Positions 34,441 through 43,909 of a stretch of DNA of 64,000 nucleotides are shown piece by piece. The notes beneath the pieces are model-generated. The model was not told where the DNA came from. It ran no database searches and was given only the letters and a program-made list of their open reading frames with translations. How positions within the stretch are numbered: position 1 is the stretch's first letter; every line of letters begins with the position of its first letter. This DNA comes from Streptomyces sp. NBC_01381 (GTDB lineage Bacteria > Actinomycetota > Actinomycetes > Streptomycetales > Streptomycetaceae): NCBI RefSeq assembly GCF_026340305.1, contig NZ_JAPEPI010000002.1, positions 1,240,001 through 1,304,000 on the forward strand, read 5' to 3'. Position numbers and translations under genes: made by a program.

Positions 34441-37400
34441 CTACTGCTGGGGAGGCTGCGGCGCGTCTGGGGCCTGAGGCTGGCCACCCGGCAGGCCGCC
34501 AGGCGGCACGGGCTGGCCCGGCTGGAACGGGGCCCCGGGCTGGTACGGCTGACCCGGCTGCGGCTGCGGCTGCGGCGCCTGCCCGCCCTGAGGCTGGGCG
34601 GGAGGCAGCTGGCCCGGCTGAGGCTGAGCCTGGTACGGCTGCCCCGGCCCCTGCGGCGGAGCCGCGTTCTGCCACCCCTGCGGGGCGCCCGGCTGCGGGT
34701 ACGGCTGCTGTTGCGCCGGCGGCTGAGGCTGCACCGGCTGCTGCTGCGGCTGCGGCTGAGGCTGTTGCGGAGCGTACGGCTGCTGCGGCTGAGGAGCCTG
34801 CCCCCCATAAGCCTGCTGCCCCGGCACGGGGTAACCCCCCTGACCCTGCCCCTGCCCTGGCATCGGCGGAGCCACGGTCGGCGGCGGATTCCCGTCCGAG
34901 GTCCACAGCCCCTGCTGCTGCTGAGCCCGCACAAAGTCCTCGGCCACCATCGCCGAGAGATTGAAGTACGCCTCCCGCACCTTCGGCCGCATCATGTCGA
35001 GATCGACCTCGGCGCCGGCGGCGAGATGCTCGTCGAACGGAATGACGACAACGCCCCGGCACCGCGTCTCGAAGTGCGACACGATGTCATCGACCTTGAT
35101 CATCTTTCCGGTCTCGCGCACTCCGGAGATGACGGTGAGGGACCGCGACACCAGATCGGCGTACCCATGGGCCGACAGCCAGTCCAGCGTCGTGGACGCG
35201 CTGCTGGCCCCGTCCACGGACGGAGTCGAGATGATGATGAGCTGGTCGGCGAGGTCGAGAACTCCCCGCATGGCGCTGTAGAGCAGCCCGGTGCCCGAGT
35301 CGGTCAGGATGATCGGGTACTGCTTCCCCAGTACGTCGATGGCGCGCCGATAGTCCTCGTCGTTGAAGGTGGTGGACACGGCCGGGTCGACGTCATTGGC
35401 GATGATCTCGAGCCCGGACGCGGCCTGCGAGGTGAACCGCCGGATGTCCATGTACGAGTTGAGGTACGGGATCGCCTGGACGAGGTCACGGATGGTGGCC
35501 CCGGTCTCGCGCCGGACGCGGCGCCCGAGCGTACCGGCGTCGGGGTTGGCGTCGATCGCGAGGATCTTGTCCTGCCGCTCGGTGGCGAGCGTGGAACCCA
35601 GCGCGGTGGTGGTGGTCGTCTTGCCGACGCCGCCCTTGAGGCTGATGACGGCGATGCGGTAGCAGGACAGCACCGGGGTCCGGATCAGCTCCAACTTCCG
35701 CTGCCGCTCGGCCTCTTCCTTCTTGCCGCCGAGCTTGAACCGCGAACCGCCGGACGCGGGCCGGCTGCTCTTCGCCTTCGGCTTGGTGTTGCGCAGCAGC
35801 CGGTCGGAGGAGAGCTCGACGGCGGCCGTGTACCCGAGGGGCGCGCCGGGGTTGGTGCGCTCCCGCTGATCGTGCTGCACGGCCTGCGGCCAGGCGGCAC
35901 CGGTACGGGGGTCGATGGGCGGCTGCGGCTGCTGCTGGCCGGGCTGCGGGGCCTGGGACTGCTGCTGGGCCGGAAGGGGCTGCTGTGCCTGCGGCTGTAC
36001 GGGGGCCGGGGGCTGAGCCGCTGCCTGCGGTGCGGGCAGGTTGGGGGTGGGGTTCGGGTTGGCCGGGGCGGCGGGCTGCGGCTGCGGCTGTGCGCCGGCG
36101 GGCGGCAGCGGCTGCTGTGCCTGCGGCGCGGGCGGCTGCGGGAACCCGTAACTTCCCTGTGGGGCAGGGGAGTTGGGGTTGGCGGCGGGAACGGGGGCAC
36201 CCTGCTGCGGGAACCCGTAGCCGCTCGGCGGAACGGGAGCGCCCTGCTGCGGGAATCCGTAACTGCCCTGCTGAGCAGGGGCGACGGGCGCGGGAGCCGG
36301 GGCAGGCGCGGGGGCCGGGGCCTGGGCCGCCGCTTGCGGGAAGCCGTACCCGGCAGGCGGCACGGGTGCATCGGCGGCAGGTGCGGGCGCGGGAGCCGGA
36401 GCAGGCGCCTGCGAAACCGGAGCAGGAGTAGGAGCAGGAGCAGGACCCGGAGCAGGACCCGGAGCAGGACCCGGAGCAGGAACTGGCGCACCGGCCTGCG
36501 GGAACCCATACCCACTCGGCGGCACAGGAGCATCGGCGGCCGGAGCGTGCGCGGTCGGCACGGGAGCCACGGGCCCGGTGGGCGCGGGCCAAGCGTGCGG
36601 CGCGGGCTGCGGAGCCTGCGGCTGAACAGGCGCGGGGGCCGGCGCGGCCTGCTGCGGAACCTGCGGCTGCACCGGCTCGGGAGCGGGCGACTCGGCCTGC
36701 GCGGGAACCGGCCACTGGGGCGCGGAAGTAGGCGCGGCAGGCTGGAAGGCGGGCGGCAGCGGCGGCAGCCCACCGTGCGGGGCGGGCGGGGGAGTCCAGG
36801 AGGGCGGCACCGAGTCCTGGACGTCGTCGACGGGTGCGGCGGGCACGGCGTCCTGAGGGGCGGTGCCCTCAGGAGCGGCATCCTGCGGACCGGCATCCTC
36901 CGGAACGGCATCGTTGATCTCGGCGGAGCCGTCGAGCCCGTCAACGTCATCGAGCCCCCCGACACCTACGAGGGCACCGGAATCGTCACTGTCGCCGGCC
37001 CCATCAACATCAAGGTCAAGGGAGGCTGGAACAGATTCGGACACCGGGTCCTCATCGCTGTCCTCATCGCCACCACGGTCACCGAGATCCGCAACGGGCT
37101 CGACGACAGAAGAGGACTCACCCTCAGAAGAAGACTCATCCTCGGAGGGCGTCTCCTCCGCAGGAGCCTCCTCCTGCCCCTCAAGGTCGCCGCCATCACC
37201 TACGTCACCCGCATCCCCCTCAACCTCAACGTCCTCGGAGGTCACGTCAGCGGACGCGGCGGGGGCCTCATCCGCCTCCGCGGCGGCGGCCCGCTCCTCG
37301 ATCTCCCGCTTCAGGGCGACAGCAGAGAACCGCATGGTGGCGCCACTCTCAAGATCGCCACTGCCAAGGTCCTCGGAAACGGACTCATCCTCGGCCGGGG

Positions 37401-37863
37401 CCACAGGCTCAGGCGCAGTCTCGGGCTCAGGCTTCGGAACGACCCCAGTCACATGCACGGAAGAGGCCACACCGGCAACGGCACCACTCCAGTCGGCGGC
37501 ACCCCCCGAGGGCGAAACACCTTCAGAAGAAGGTGCAGCCGGCTGCGCCTGGAACCCGCTCCCCACAGGCAGCTTCGGCACAGCAACAGGCGGCCCGACG
37601 GGCGGAACCGGAGCAGCCGACGGAGTGGAAGCGGCCGGCGGGGCGGAAGCAGTCGCCGGAGCGGAAGCAGCCGGAGGCTCAGCAGCGGCCGACGGCGCCG
37701 ACGGAGTCTCCCCCGCGCTGCCGGACGCATTCTGCGTATACCAGGCGGGCGGGGCGTAGTCGATGGTGAACTCGCCCGTCGTCTCGGCAGCGGACTCCGC
37801 GTCGGACTGATCATCGACGGGTGAGTCCCAGCCCCCGCGGATCTCGTCCCGATCGCTGTTCAC
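34441..37863 (-). CDS. EspI-like T7SS ATPase with large disordered N-terminus
   Basis: The 1140-residue protein starts at GTG 37863 with an ideal AGGAGG site. Residues 1-700 are low-complexity: first acidic (Glu/Asp/Ser), then Pro, Ala and Gln-rich with repeated SYGFPQ, GYGFPQ and PVPPSGYGF motifs. Residues about 735-985 form a MinD/ParA-type ATPase with ISLKGGVGKTTTT, AIDANPDAGTLG and VDGASSASTTLDWL. The last 150 residues are again Pro/Gln-rich. This matches the architecture of EspI and related actinobacterial ESX proteins. Role: probably regulation or energy coupling of the T7SS next door. It forms its own transcript and ends in a strong hairpin. Confidence 0.85.
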   Translation of the reverse strand: MNSDRDEIRGGWDSPVDDQSDAESAAETTGEFTIDYAPPAWYTQNASGSAGETPSAPSAAAEPPAASAPATASAPPAASTPSAAPVPPVGPPVAVPKLPVGSGFQAQPAAPSSEGVSPSGGAADWSGAVAGVASSVHVTGVVPKPEPETAPEPVAPAEDESVSEDLGSGDLESGATMRFSAVALKREIEERAAAAEADEAPAASADVTSEDVEVEGDAGDVGDGGDLEGQEEAPAEETPSEDESSSEGESSSVVEPVADLGDRGGDEDSDEDPVSESVPASLDLDVDGAGDSDDSGALVGVGGLDDVDGLDGSAEINDAVPEDAGPQDAAPEGTAPQDAVPAAPVDDVQDSVPPSWTPPPAPHGGLPPLPPAFQPAAPTSAPQWPVPAQAESPAPEPVQPQVPQQAAPAPAPVQPQAPQPAPHAWPAPTGPVAPVPTAHAPAADAPVPPSGYGFPQAGAPVPAPGPAPGPAPGPAPAPTPAPVSQAPAPAPAPAPAADAPVPPAGYGFPQAAAQAPAPAPAPAPAPVAPAQQGSYGFPQQGAPVPPSGYGFPQQGAPVPAANPNSPAPQGSYGFPQPPAPQAQQPLPPAGAQPQPQPAAPANPNPTPNLPAPQAAAQPPAPVQPQAQQPLPAQQQSQAPQPGQQQPQPPIDPRTGAAWPQAVQHDQRERTNPGAPLGYTAAVELSSDRLLRNTKPKAKSSRPASGGSRFKLGGKKEEAERQRKLELIRTPVLSCYRIAVISLKGGVGKTTTTTALGSTLATERQDKILAIDANPDAGTLGRRVRRETGATIRDLVQAIPYLNSYMDIRRFTSQAASGLEIIANDVDPAVSTTFNDEDYRRAIDVLGKQYPIILTDSGTGLLYSAMRGVLDLADQLIIISTPSVDGASSASTTLDWLSAHGYADLVSRSLTVISGVRETGKMIKVDDIVSHFETRCRGVVVIPFDEHLAAGAEVDLDMMRPKVREAYFNLSAMVAEDFVRAQQQQGLWTSDGNPPPTVAPPMPGQGQGQGGYPVPGQQAYGGQAPQPQQPYAPQQPQPQPQQQPVQPQPPAQQQPYPQPGAPQGWQNAAPPQGPGQPYQAQPQPGQLPPAQPQGGQAPQPQPQPGQPYQPGAPFQPGQPVPPGGLPGGQPQAPDAPQPPQQ

Positions 37864-38170
37864 AATGCCTCCTGGTGTGGTCGAGCACCCTCGTGCCGTG
37901 GTGGGGGGCGACCGTTCCTGTCGTCCGATCCGCCGTGGCTCTCCCCGTGAGAGACGCGAACGACCCGCTCGCGGGTTCTTGAGTCGCGCCCTGTCCCAGC
38001 CTAATCACCATAAGCACCAGCACGGCAGGGCAGCCCACCCCACGAATGCTGTCCTTTCCGTCACGCTCCCCACGGGAGTGATCCCCGTATCCGAAACGGT
38101 GACGGACAAATCAACCAACAAGCATCAAATGGCTGCTAATTCGCTTGGTCAACCGATACCGCCCCCTCGC
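37864..38170. promoter_or_regulatory. Upstream region of the EspI-like gene
   Basis: These 307 bases have no convincing gene. They separate the EspI-like gene from the end of the eccE transcript on the same strand. GTGAGAGACGCGAACGACCC lies near 37947. The base composition becomes AT-richer at 38100-38150 (GACAAATCAACCAACAAGCA), a likely promoter area, but no clear -35/-10 pair could be fixed. Confidence 0.4.
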
Positions 38171-38935
38171 TCAATCCATCCTCCGCGCCGTACCCAACAA
38201 TCCGGTCTCGGCATCTGTGGCCTGCGTCATCACGTACTGCCGGTCACGATCGGCACACCACAACGTCAATCCATCAGCAAGCGTCGGCAATGCGTCGACA
38301 TCGCCGCGCGGCAGCCCCACGAACCGTCCGATCTGAGCCGCCTCATCCGGTGAAACCCGCTGTACTCCGACAAGCCGGGCCTGTCGTATCAGCCGAGGCG
38401 CGACCGGACTCAGGTAGGGCAGCAGCGTCAGGACCGATTGCCAGGGCCCGGAGACCACCCGACCCCGGGGCGGCCGCATCCCGCAGTCCCGCACTACAAG
38501 GACCGGGCTCCCCGCCGATGCACCTTGCGGGGGCACCCGCCCCACGTCATGCACCGACATCCCGCTCGGTCCGACGCCGAGGGCTTCCACGAGCTGGGCC
38601 CAAGCCGCGGCCCGTCCGGTCTCAACGGCCACCCGGGCCCCCGTCGCGGCCGCCCGCAACGCGATGACCTGCGCCGTCCACAGCCCTCCGATCAGCAGCA
38701 CGTCGTACGGCGTAGGCCGGTTGACGCCGAGAACGGAGGGTTGACCCTGTGCGTCCACGCCGATCACGACGCCGTCGTCACCGATGGGCAATGCCAGCGC
38801 GTCCACTTGCTCGGCGGAGAGCGCGTGGCGACGGTGGCGTGGCCCGAGCAGCCCGAACCCACTGCGCAGTGCCGTGCGAAACGCATCGCCGGGAGCGGAC
38901 GGAACGGCCGGCGTGGTCGGATTCGTGACGGTCAT
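38171..38935 (-). CDS. ESX-associated hypothetical protein
   Basis: The 254-residue product starts at ATG 38935, overlapping the eccE stop (ATGA), so it is made with EccE. There is no signal peptide or membrane helix. The sequence suggests an alpha/beta fold with repeated strand-helix units (DVLLIGGLWTAQVIALRAAA, ARVAVETGRAAAWAQLVEAL). The C-terminal half includes LTLWCADRDRQYVMTQA. I do not recognise a catalytic motif. Position implies a cytoplasmic partner of the T7SS core complex. Confidence 0.7.
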   Translation of the reverse strand: MTVTNPTTPAVPSAPGDAFRTALRSGFGLLGPRHRRHALSAEQVDALALPIGDDGVVIGVDAQGQPSVLGVNRPTPYDVLLIGGLWTAQVIALRAAATGARVAVETGRAAAWAQLVEALGVGPSGMSVHDVGRVPPQGASAGSPVLVVRDCGMRPPRGRVVSGPWQSVLTLLPYLSPVAPRLIRQARLVGVQRVSPDEAAQIGRFVGLPRGDVDALPTLADGLTLWCADRDRQYVMTQATDAETGLLGTARRMD

Positions 38936-40257
38936 CAGCGGGTCCCCCCGAGCGGCAGAGTGGCAAGCATCCCGGGCAGCTGCTCGCGATCGAGGCGGAC
39001 CAGTCCTGTACCGACCTGCCAGGCTCCTTGCTCCAACGCCCGCCGAGCGGTTTCGAGTTCGGCATCGCTGCGGCCGGTCACCCGCACATGCCCGCACAGC
39101 GACACTTCCTGTCGCTCGCCGTGGCGCAGGGTGAGGCTGAACGTCGTGGCCAGCGTCGGGACGGCGGTGAGCAGCGCGACGAGCTGCGGCAGCGACGGGC
39201 CGCCCGCGTTCCCCAACTGTGGCCAGCGCCGGACCCAGTAGGTGGTGTGACGGCGGTTGTCGCAGCGCCACGCGCGTGCGGACTCCTCTGTCCTGCGCTC
39301 CGGCAACTCGGTCCGCCCGGCCTCCGCTGTGACCAGCGGATTGGCGCCGGCCGAAGTGGCGATGGCGGCAGCCAACTGTTCCTCGGTCAGCGCTGTAGCC
39401 CGGAAACCGGCCCCCGTGAGCCGACTTGCCAGCTGGTCCATGGCCCGCACCACGCACTTCTGAGCCCCCACGAACCCGCCTCCACGCGCCGCCACGGCTT
39501 CGGGGCAGAGCTCAGGATCCAGTTTCAGGGCAACCCATGTAATCCGTACGGCGGGTGCTCCGGTCTGGGCCTGAAGGGGCGCGTAGTTGCTGACGGCTAC
39601 GGACTGCTGAGGGAGATGCAACGCGGGCGCCGGCTGAGTGTGCTGCACAATCTGCGCCGACTCGAGCCGGATCCCGTCCACCTCCAGGGCGTCCCGTACG
39701 AGCCCCACCGGCAGTGGCTGCCTCCCGCGCTCGGCCCGCAACGCGGTTGCGTCCGACTCGACTTGGAGCACGGCGGTCACGAACGTCCCGTCTCCGACCA
39801 TCCCGACCTGCCGCCGGTCCCGGTCTCCGTAGGCATACGTGCGCAAGGCCGGGTCGCACTCGACGGCCGGGGCGAACGCAGGTTCCGTACCCGGCGGTAT
39901 TGGAGCATTCGCCGCCCGGCGCTTGCGTGCCCGCAACGCCTGAACGGTGCCCAGCCATTCGTGCCAAGCGCGCCCACGACGACGCATGACGGCGAGCAGC
40001 ACCAGCACCACCGCGACGACAGCGGTCGGCACGAGGGCCAGCGGATCCACCACCCAGGCGGCCAGCAGAAGGGCTGCGGCCACCTCGATCAGCACAAGTC
40101 GTTGCAAGCGAAACGATCCGAACTGCGCAGAACGCGCCCGAAGATGGAACGTGACAGCCCCTTGGCGCGGCGACGCACCCGTCCCAACGGGCGCTACCTG
40201 CCCCTGAGCCCCGGACCCTGACGGTCCCCGAGCCCCGGTCCGCGCTGCGGAAGCCAT
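38935..40257 (-). CDS. eccE: Type VII secretion protein EccE
   Basis: Membrane subunit at the edge of the ESX core complex. From ATG 40257 it has 440 residues; an ATG at 40308 would add 17 and is possible. After a Gly/Ala-rich N-terminus come two adjacent transmembrane helices (LVLIEVAAALLLAAWVV and VPTAVVAVVLVLLAVM), then a cytosolic domain with RTYAYGDRDRRQVGMVGDG and YWVRRWPQLGN. This two-helix plus globular layout fits the EccE family. It diverges from eccB across 186 bases that should hold both promoters. Confidence 0.85.
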   Translation of the reverse strand: MASAARTGARGPSGSGAQGQVAPVGTGASPRQGAVTFHLRARSAQFGSFRLQRLVLIEVAAALLLAAWVVDPLALVPTAVVAVVLVLLAVMRRRGRAWHEWLGTVQALRARKRRAANAPIPPGTEPAFAPAVECDPALRTYAYGDRDRRQVGMVGDGTFVTAVLQVESDATALRAERGRQPLPVGLVRDALEVDGIRLESAQIVQHTQPAPALHLPQQSVAVSNYAPLQAQTGAPAVRITWVALKLDPELCPEAVAARGGGFVGAQKCVVRAMDQLASRLTGAGFRATALTEEQLAAAIATSAGANPLVTAEAGRTELPERRTEESARAWRCDNRRHTTYWVRRWPQLGNAGGPSLPQLVALLTAVPTLATTFSLTLRHGERQEVSLCGHVRVTGRSDAELETARRALEQGAWQVGTGLVRLDREQLPGMLATLPLGGTR

Positions 40258-40443
40258 CAGTCCAACCCCCCGTAAGTCTCCAGAATCACCCTGGTGGTCA
40301 CGGAACATGCACCCCAGGAGTGCCCGCGAACCTTACCCACCTCACATGCGTGATTACTCAACAGGCATAGTAGGGGCCGGGTCTGACATCGGAGGGTGGG
40401 GGTCGCATGCCCCCGGCGCTGCACGGGGGAGAAGCAGACACTC
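40258..40443. promoter_or_regulatory. Divergent promoter region between eccE and eccB
   Basis: The 186 bases separate eccE (minus) and eccB (plus). An AT-richer patch at 40345-40375 (GTGATTACTCAACAGGCATA) is a likely core promoter; CATAGTAGGGGCCGG follows. GGGGGAGAAGCAG before 40444 is the eccB ribosome-binding site. No exact promoter hexamers are claimed. Confidence 0.45.
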
Positions 40444-41976
40444 ATGGCATCACGGCGGGACGAACTCAACGCCTACACCTTCGCGAAGCGCCGCACGCTC
40501 GCGTCCTTCATCCAGCCGTCGCCTTCGGGGTCGGAGGAAGGCGCACCACGCCCGCTGCGCGGAGTAGTCCCCGGCATCATCGTCGGAGTGATCGTCCTGG
40601 CCGTCTTCGGCGCCTGGGGCATGTTCAAACCGGCGGCCAAGCCCGGCTGGGACGAGCCGAAGGAACACGTGATCATCGCGAGCGAGTCCACGACGCGGTA
40701 CGTGATCCTGAAGACGAATGGCAAGAGCCAGCTGCACCCGGTGCTCAACATGGCCTCGGCGAAACTCCTGCTCGACTCCGACAAGGGCGACATCATCAAT
40801 GTCGACGAGTCGGTCCTCGACAAGGGCAAGATCCCCCACGGCGCCACCATCGGCATTCCGTACGCCCCCGACCGCCTGCCCTCGGAGTCCGAGGCCGGCG
40901 CCGCCAAGCGCTGGGCCGTGTGCGAGCGCCCGGTAGAGGGCGGCAAAGCCATCCAGAAGGCCGCGTTCATCCTGGCAGAGCGCGAGCAGAACAAGACCGA
41001 GGGCAGCGAACGGCTGCGCGGCGGTGAGCTGTTGTACGTGGTCGGCCCTGACAAGGTCCGGTACGTGGTCGATGCGCGGGGCACCGCGTACCGGATCGCG
41101 GAAAAGAAGCACCTCAATGTCCTGCTGCGCACCATCGTGGACTCCGGCCGTCAACCGCAGCGGGTCTCCAGGCAGTGGCTCGAGACGCTGCACCCTGGAG
41201 ACCCAATCACCTTCCCGAAGGTGGAGGGAGTTCCCGGAGCTGCCGCCAACGTCGAGGGTCTCCAGGACCGGGAGGCGAACCGGGTCGGCATGATCCTCAA
41301 GGCATCCGACGGGGCTGGGATGCAGCACTACGTAGTCGAGCCCGGACGGGTCACTGCGGTCTCCGACTTCACCGCGACACTGCTCCGCAGTAGCCCTGCC
41401 TTGGTCAAGGTGGGCCAGGACGGCCGCGCCCGCGGCCTGAGCACCGGCGCCTTCGAACCTGGCCCCGGGGAATTCGGCTCTCAGAACACGTGGCCGACCG
41501 AGGCGCCGGTGCCCGCCAACGAAGCATCCGAAGACGCAGGGAGCCGCAACACCGTCTGCAATGTCCTGCGCAATGTGGATGGCGACAACGGTGGCACCAC
41601 GCTCAGCACATGGGCGGGAACGGACTTCCCGGCCACGTTGCCCACGGGCTCGTCCAGCGCGTACGTGACGGCCGGATCGGGGCTGCTCTACCGCCAGTTC
41701 ACGGGCTCGGAGACAAAGGCGGGCGGTGTCTTCCTGGCCACGGACACGGGCCTGCGCTACGCGATGCAGTCCAACAGCGACGGCGCGACGGACGACGCGG
41801 GCATCGGCACCACGGCCAAGCAGCGCAAGCAGCAGCAGGCAGAGGCGCGACAGGCCCAGACTCGCCTGGGCTACGCGAATACGGACGTGACTCCAGTACC
41901 GGCCCCCTGGTCCAAGTTCCTCCCCACGGGCCCGCGCCTCTCGACCTCGGCGGCACGTCAGCCGCAGGGCTCCTAG
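40444..41976 (+). CDS. eccB: Type VII secretion protein EccB
   Basis: Outer-facing subunit of the ESX membrane complex. The 510-residue product starts MASRRDELNAYTFAKRR, a typical EccB beginning. A single transmembrane helix lies at about residues 40-62 (VVPGIIVGVIVLAVFGAWGM). The long extracellular part contains LNMASAKLLL, IPHGATIGIPYAPDRLP and WAVCERPV, with a later paired Cys in NTVCNVLRN. It is followed by a mycosin gene after 18 bases, in the same transcript. Confidence 0.95.
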   Translation: MASRRDELNAYTFAKRRTLASFIQPSPSGSEEGAPRPLRGVVPGIIVGVIVLAVFGAWGMFKPAAKPGWDEPKEHVIIASESTTRYVILKTNGKSQLHPVLNMASAKLLLDSDKGDIINVDESVLDKGKIPHGATIGIPYAPDRLPSESEAGAAKRWAVCERPVEGGKAIQKAAFILAEREQNKTEGSERLRGGELLYVVGPDKVRYVVDARGTAYRIAEKKHLNVLLRTIVDSGRQPQRVSRQWLETLHPGDPITFPKVEGVPGAAANVEGLQDREANRVGMILKASDGAGMQHYVVEPGRVTAVSDFTATLLRSSPALVKVGQDGRARGLSTGAFEPGPGEFGSQNTWPTEAPVPANEASEDAGSRNTVCNVLRNVDGDNGGTTLSTWAGTDFPATLPTGSSSAYVTAGSGLLYRQFTGSETKAGGVFLATDTGLRYAMQSNSDGATDDAGIGTTAKQRKQQQAEARQAQTRLGYANTDVTPVPAPWSKFLPTGPRLSTSAARQPQGS

Positions 41977-41994
41977 GCCATAGGGGGTCTGACG

Positions 41995-43251
41995 ATGACG
42001 TACGCACAGCGCTGGCCGCACGCCGCAGCAGCTATGGCGGCGACCCTGACGGCGATCGCGACGACAACGGTGCTCGCCGCGCCCACCGCGACCGCGGCCA
42101 GCAACCAGTGCACGTTCCCGTCCAAGAAATACGAGGGCCGCCCCTGGGCACTGCAACGGGTCCTCCTGGACGAGTTGTGGCGCCAGTCCACCGGAAAGGG
42201 TGTACGGGTGGCGGTGATCGACACAGGGGTGGACGTCAAGAACCCACAGCTCAAGAGCGCTGTGGACGTGTCAAAGGGCCGCAACCTGCTCCCCAAGAAC
42301 ATCAAGGACGACAACGGCAACAAGCTCAAGCGAGGCAACGAGAACGGCACGACGGACTCCGTCGGCCACGGCACGCGCGTGGCGGGCATCATTGCGGCCC
42401 ACCCGGCCAAGGGCACCGGCTTCGTGGGTCTGGCCCCGGACGCGACGCTGATCCCCATCCAGCAGAACGACGCGGAGGGCCACGGCACTGCGGAGACGCT
42501 TGCGGCGGCCATCAACCACGCGGTCGCCGCGGGCGCGGACGTCATCAACATCTCCCAGGACACGGCCAACGCCGTGAAGCCGACCCCGGTCCTGAAACAG
42601 GCAGTGGACAGGGCGCTGGCCGACGAGAAGGTAATCGTGGCATCGGCCGGAAACGACGGCCTGGGCGGCAACGTCAAGCCGACCTACCCGGCTTCCTACG
42701 AGGGCGTATTGGCGGTAGCGGCATCGGACCGCAACAACGAACGGGCCCCGTTCTCCCAGTCGGGCGAGTTCGTGGGGGTAGCTGCCCCGGGCGTGGACAT
42801 GATCTCCACCGTCCCCGGCGGCGGCCACTGCTCGGACAACGGCACAAGCTTCGCAGCCCCGTACGTCGCGGGTGTGGCGGCCCTGATCAAGTCCAAGCAC
42901 AGCGACTGGACGTCCCGCCAGATCACCGCCCAGATCAAACAAACAGCGGAACGCTCGGTGGCAGGCCACGACATCCGGGTCGGCTGGGGAGTGGTGGACC
43001 CGGTCCGAGCCCTGACAGAAGACGACCACCCGATCGAGTCCCCGACGGCCGAGGAAGGCATCACTCGCGCGAAGGCCCCAACTCCCGCTGAACTCCACCT
43101 CCGTGAGACGGCGGAGGAGCGTACGGCTCGGATTGCCACGTATGTGGCGGTGGGGGCCGCGGTTGTGGTGGCGGTGCTTGGTGGGGTGGGGGTGGCTGTG
43201 AGGGATGGAAGGCGTCGGGGGCGGCGGGTTGGAGGATCCCGGCGTGCTTGA
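41995..43251 (+). CDS. mycP: Mycosin (S8 serine protease) of the T7SS, first copy
   Basis: Membrane-anchored subtilisin-like protease that stabilises and processes ESX components. The 418-residue product has a signal peptide (about 1-35). The triad is Asp in VIDTGVD (D76), His in GHGTRVA (H125) and Ser in NGTSFAAP (S285), with the oxyanion Asn in SAGND (N220). A single C-terminal transmembrane helix (YVAVGAAVVVAVLGGVGVAV) and basic tail follow, the classic mycosin layout. It is downstream of eccB in the same orientation. A second mycosin lies at 49.1 kb. Confidence 0.95.
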   Translation: MTYAQRWPHAAAAMAATLTAIATTTVLAAPTATAASNQCTFPSKKYEGRPWALQRVLLDELWRQSTGKGVRVAVIDTGVDVKNPQLKSAVDVSKGRNLLPKNIKDDNGNKLKRGNENGTTDSVGHGTRVAGIIAAHPAKGTGFVGLAPDATLIPIQQNDAEGHGTAETLAAAINHAVAAGADVINISQDTANAVKPTPVLKQAVDRALADEKVIVASAGNDGLGGNVKPTYPASYEGVLAVAASDRNNERAPFSQSGEFVGVAAPGVDMISTVPGGGHCSDNGTSFAAPYVAGVAALIKSKHSDWTSRQITAQIKQTAERSVAGHDIRVGWGVVDPVRALTEDDHPIESPTAEEGITRAKAPTPAELHLRETAEERTARIATYVAVGAAVVVAVLGGVGVAVRDGRRRGRRVGGSRRA

Positions 43252-43287
43252 CCCAGCTTCGGACTCGGAAGCTGAATAGGCGATGCT

Positions 43288-43310
43288 GTAAGGGAAGGCG
43301 TTCCCCTTAC
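43288..43310. terminator. Short hairpin between convergent genes
   Basis: GTAAGGGAA and TTCCCCTTAC can pair with one bulged base around a GGCG loop. It overlaps the stop of the minus-strand lipoprotein gene and lies 37 bases past the mycosin stop. Confidence 0.45.
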
Positions 43311-43852
43311 TTTCTTTCCTCCCAGCCTTCGCAATCATCGGATGCGGCTACCGATGTGCTGTAAGCAGTGATGAGCTTCTTCATCTGAGTCGCAGTTGCG
43401 GACTCCTGTACGACTCTTACCGACACGAACAGCCTTTCCTTTAGTTGACGCTGGTTGGGGCAGTTCACGAGTCCGACCGCGCCACTCCTAGAGTAGATGT
43501 AGCGATGATCTACAGTTTCACTGTCTCCGGGATCGACGCCGATTGCGTCGGTCGCAACCCGTGCCAACAGGGTCTTGCCCTCCCACCATTCCACAGTGGC
43601 CGAGAACGCTGGCTTACCGTCGACCTGAAGGCGGCATCGCTTATTCCAGTCCGTAGTGGTGGGGTGCGCGGATATGCTCTTCCCCGCAGGCAGGACAGGT
43701 TTAAGTAGAGTCGCTGGGATTTTGGTACCGCAGAGTGCGCTGGGTGCGGTGTATTCAGTTCTTGACTCTGAGCACCCGACTGTTGTCAGGCCGATGATTG
43801 ATGACAAGATGATCGCGGACATAGCTTGAGTGTTGATTTTGGTGTTCTTCAA
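43307..43852 (-). CDS. Lipoprotein, possible immunity or accessory protein of an effector set
   Basis: The 181-residue product starts MKNTKINTQAMSAIILSSII, with a signal ending in the lipobox TTVGC, so it is probably lipid-anchored outside the membrane. Four further Cys (ALCGT, NKRCR, VNCPN, DDCEG) suggest two disulfides. Two tryptophans sit in the VEWWEGKT strand. Base composition is clearly lower in GC than the neighbouring mycosin gene, suggesting transfer or rapid evolution. It follows the 767-residue candidate effector by 57 bases in the same orientation, the place where an immunity gene would be expected. Function is inference. Confidence 0.7.
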   Translation of the reverse strand: MKNTKINTQAMSAIILSSIIGLTTVGCSESRTEYTAPSALCGTKIPATLLKPVLPAGKSISAHPTTTDWNKRCRLQVDGKPAFSATVEWWEGKTLLARVATDAIGVDPGDSETVDHRYIYSRSGAVGLVNCPNQRQLKERLFVSVRVVQESATATQMKKLITAYSTSVAASDDCEGWEERK

Positions 43853-43909
43853 TGAGGATTCCAGTGAAGTGAGAGCCGGCAGAGCGGGCTGGTGTGTGCT
43901 GGCAGCATA

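Noticed and set aside
34141..37824. Long + strand frame opposite the EspI-like gene
   Set aside because: Composition is Arg/Leu/Gly repeats that mirror the Pro/Gln-rich coding strand. The minus-strand gene has a perfect ribosome-binding site and a MinD ATPase domain.
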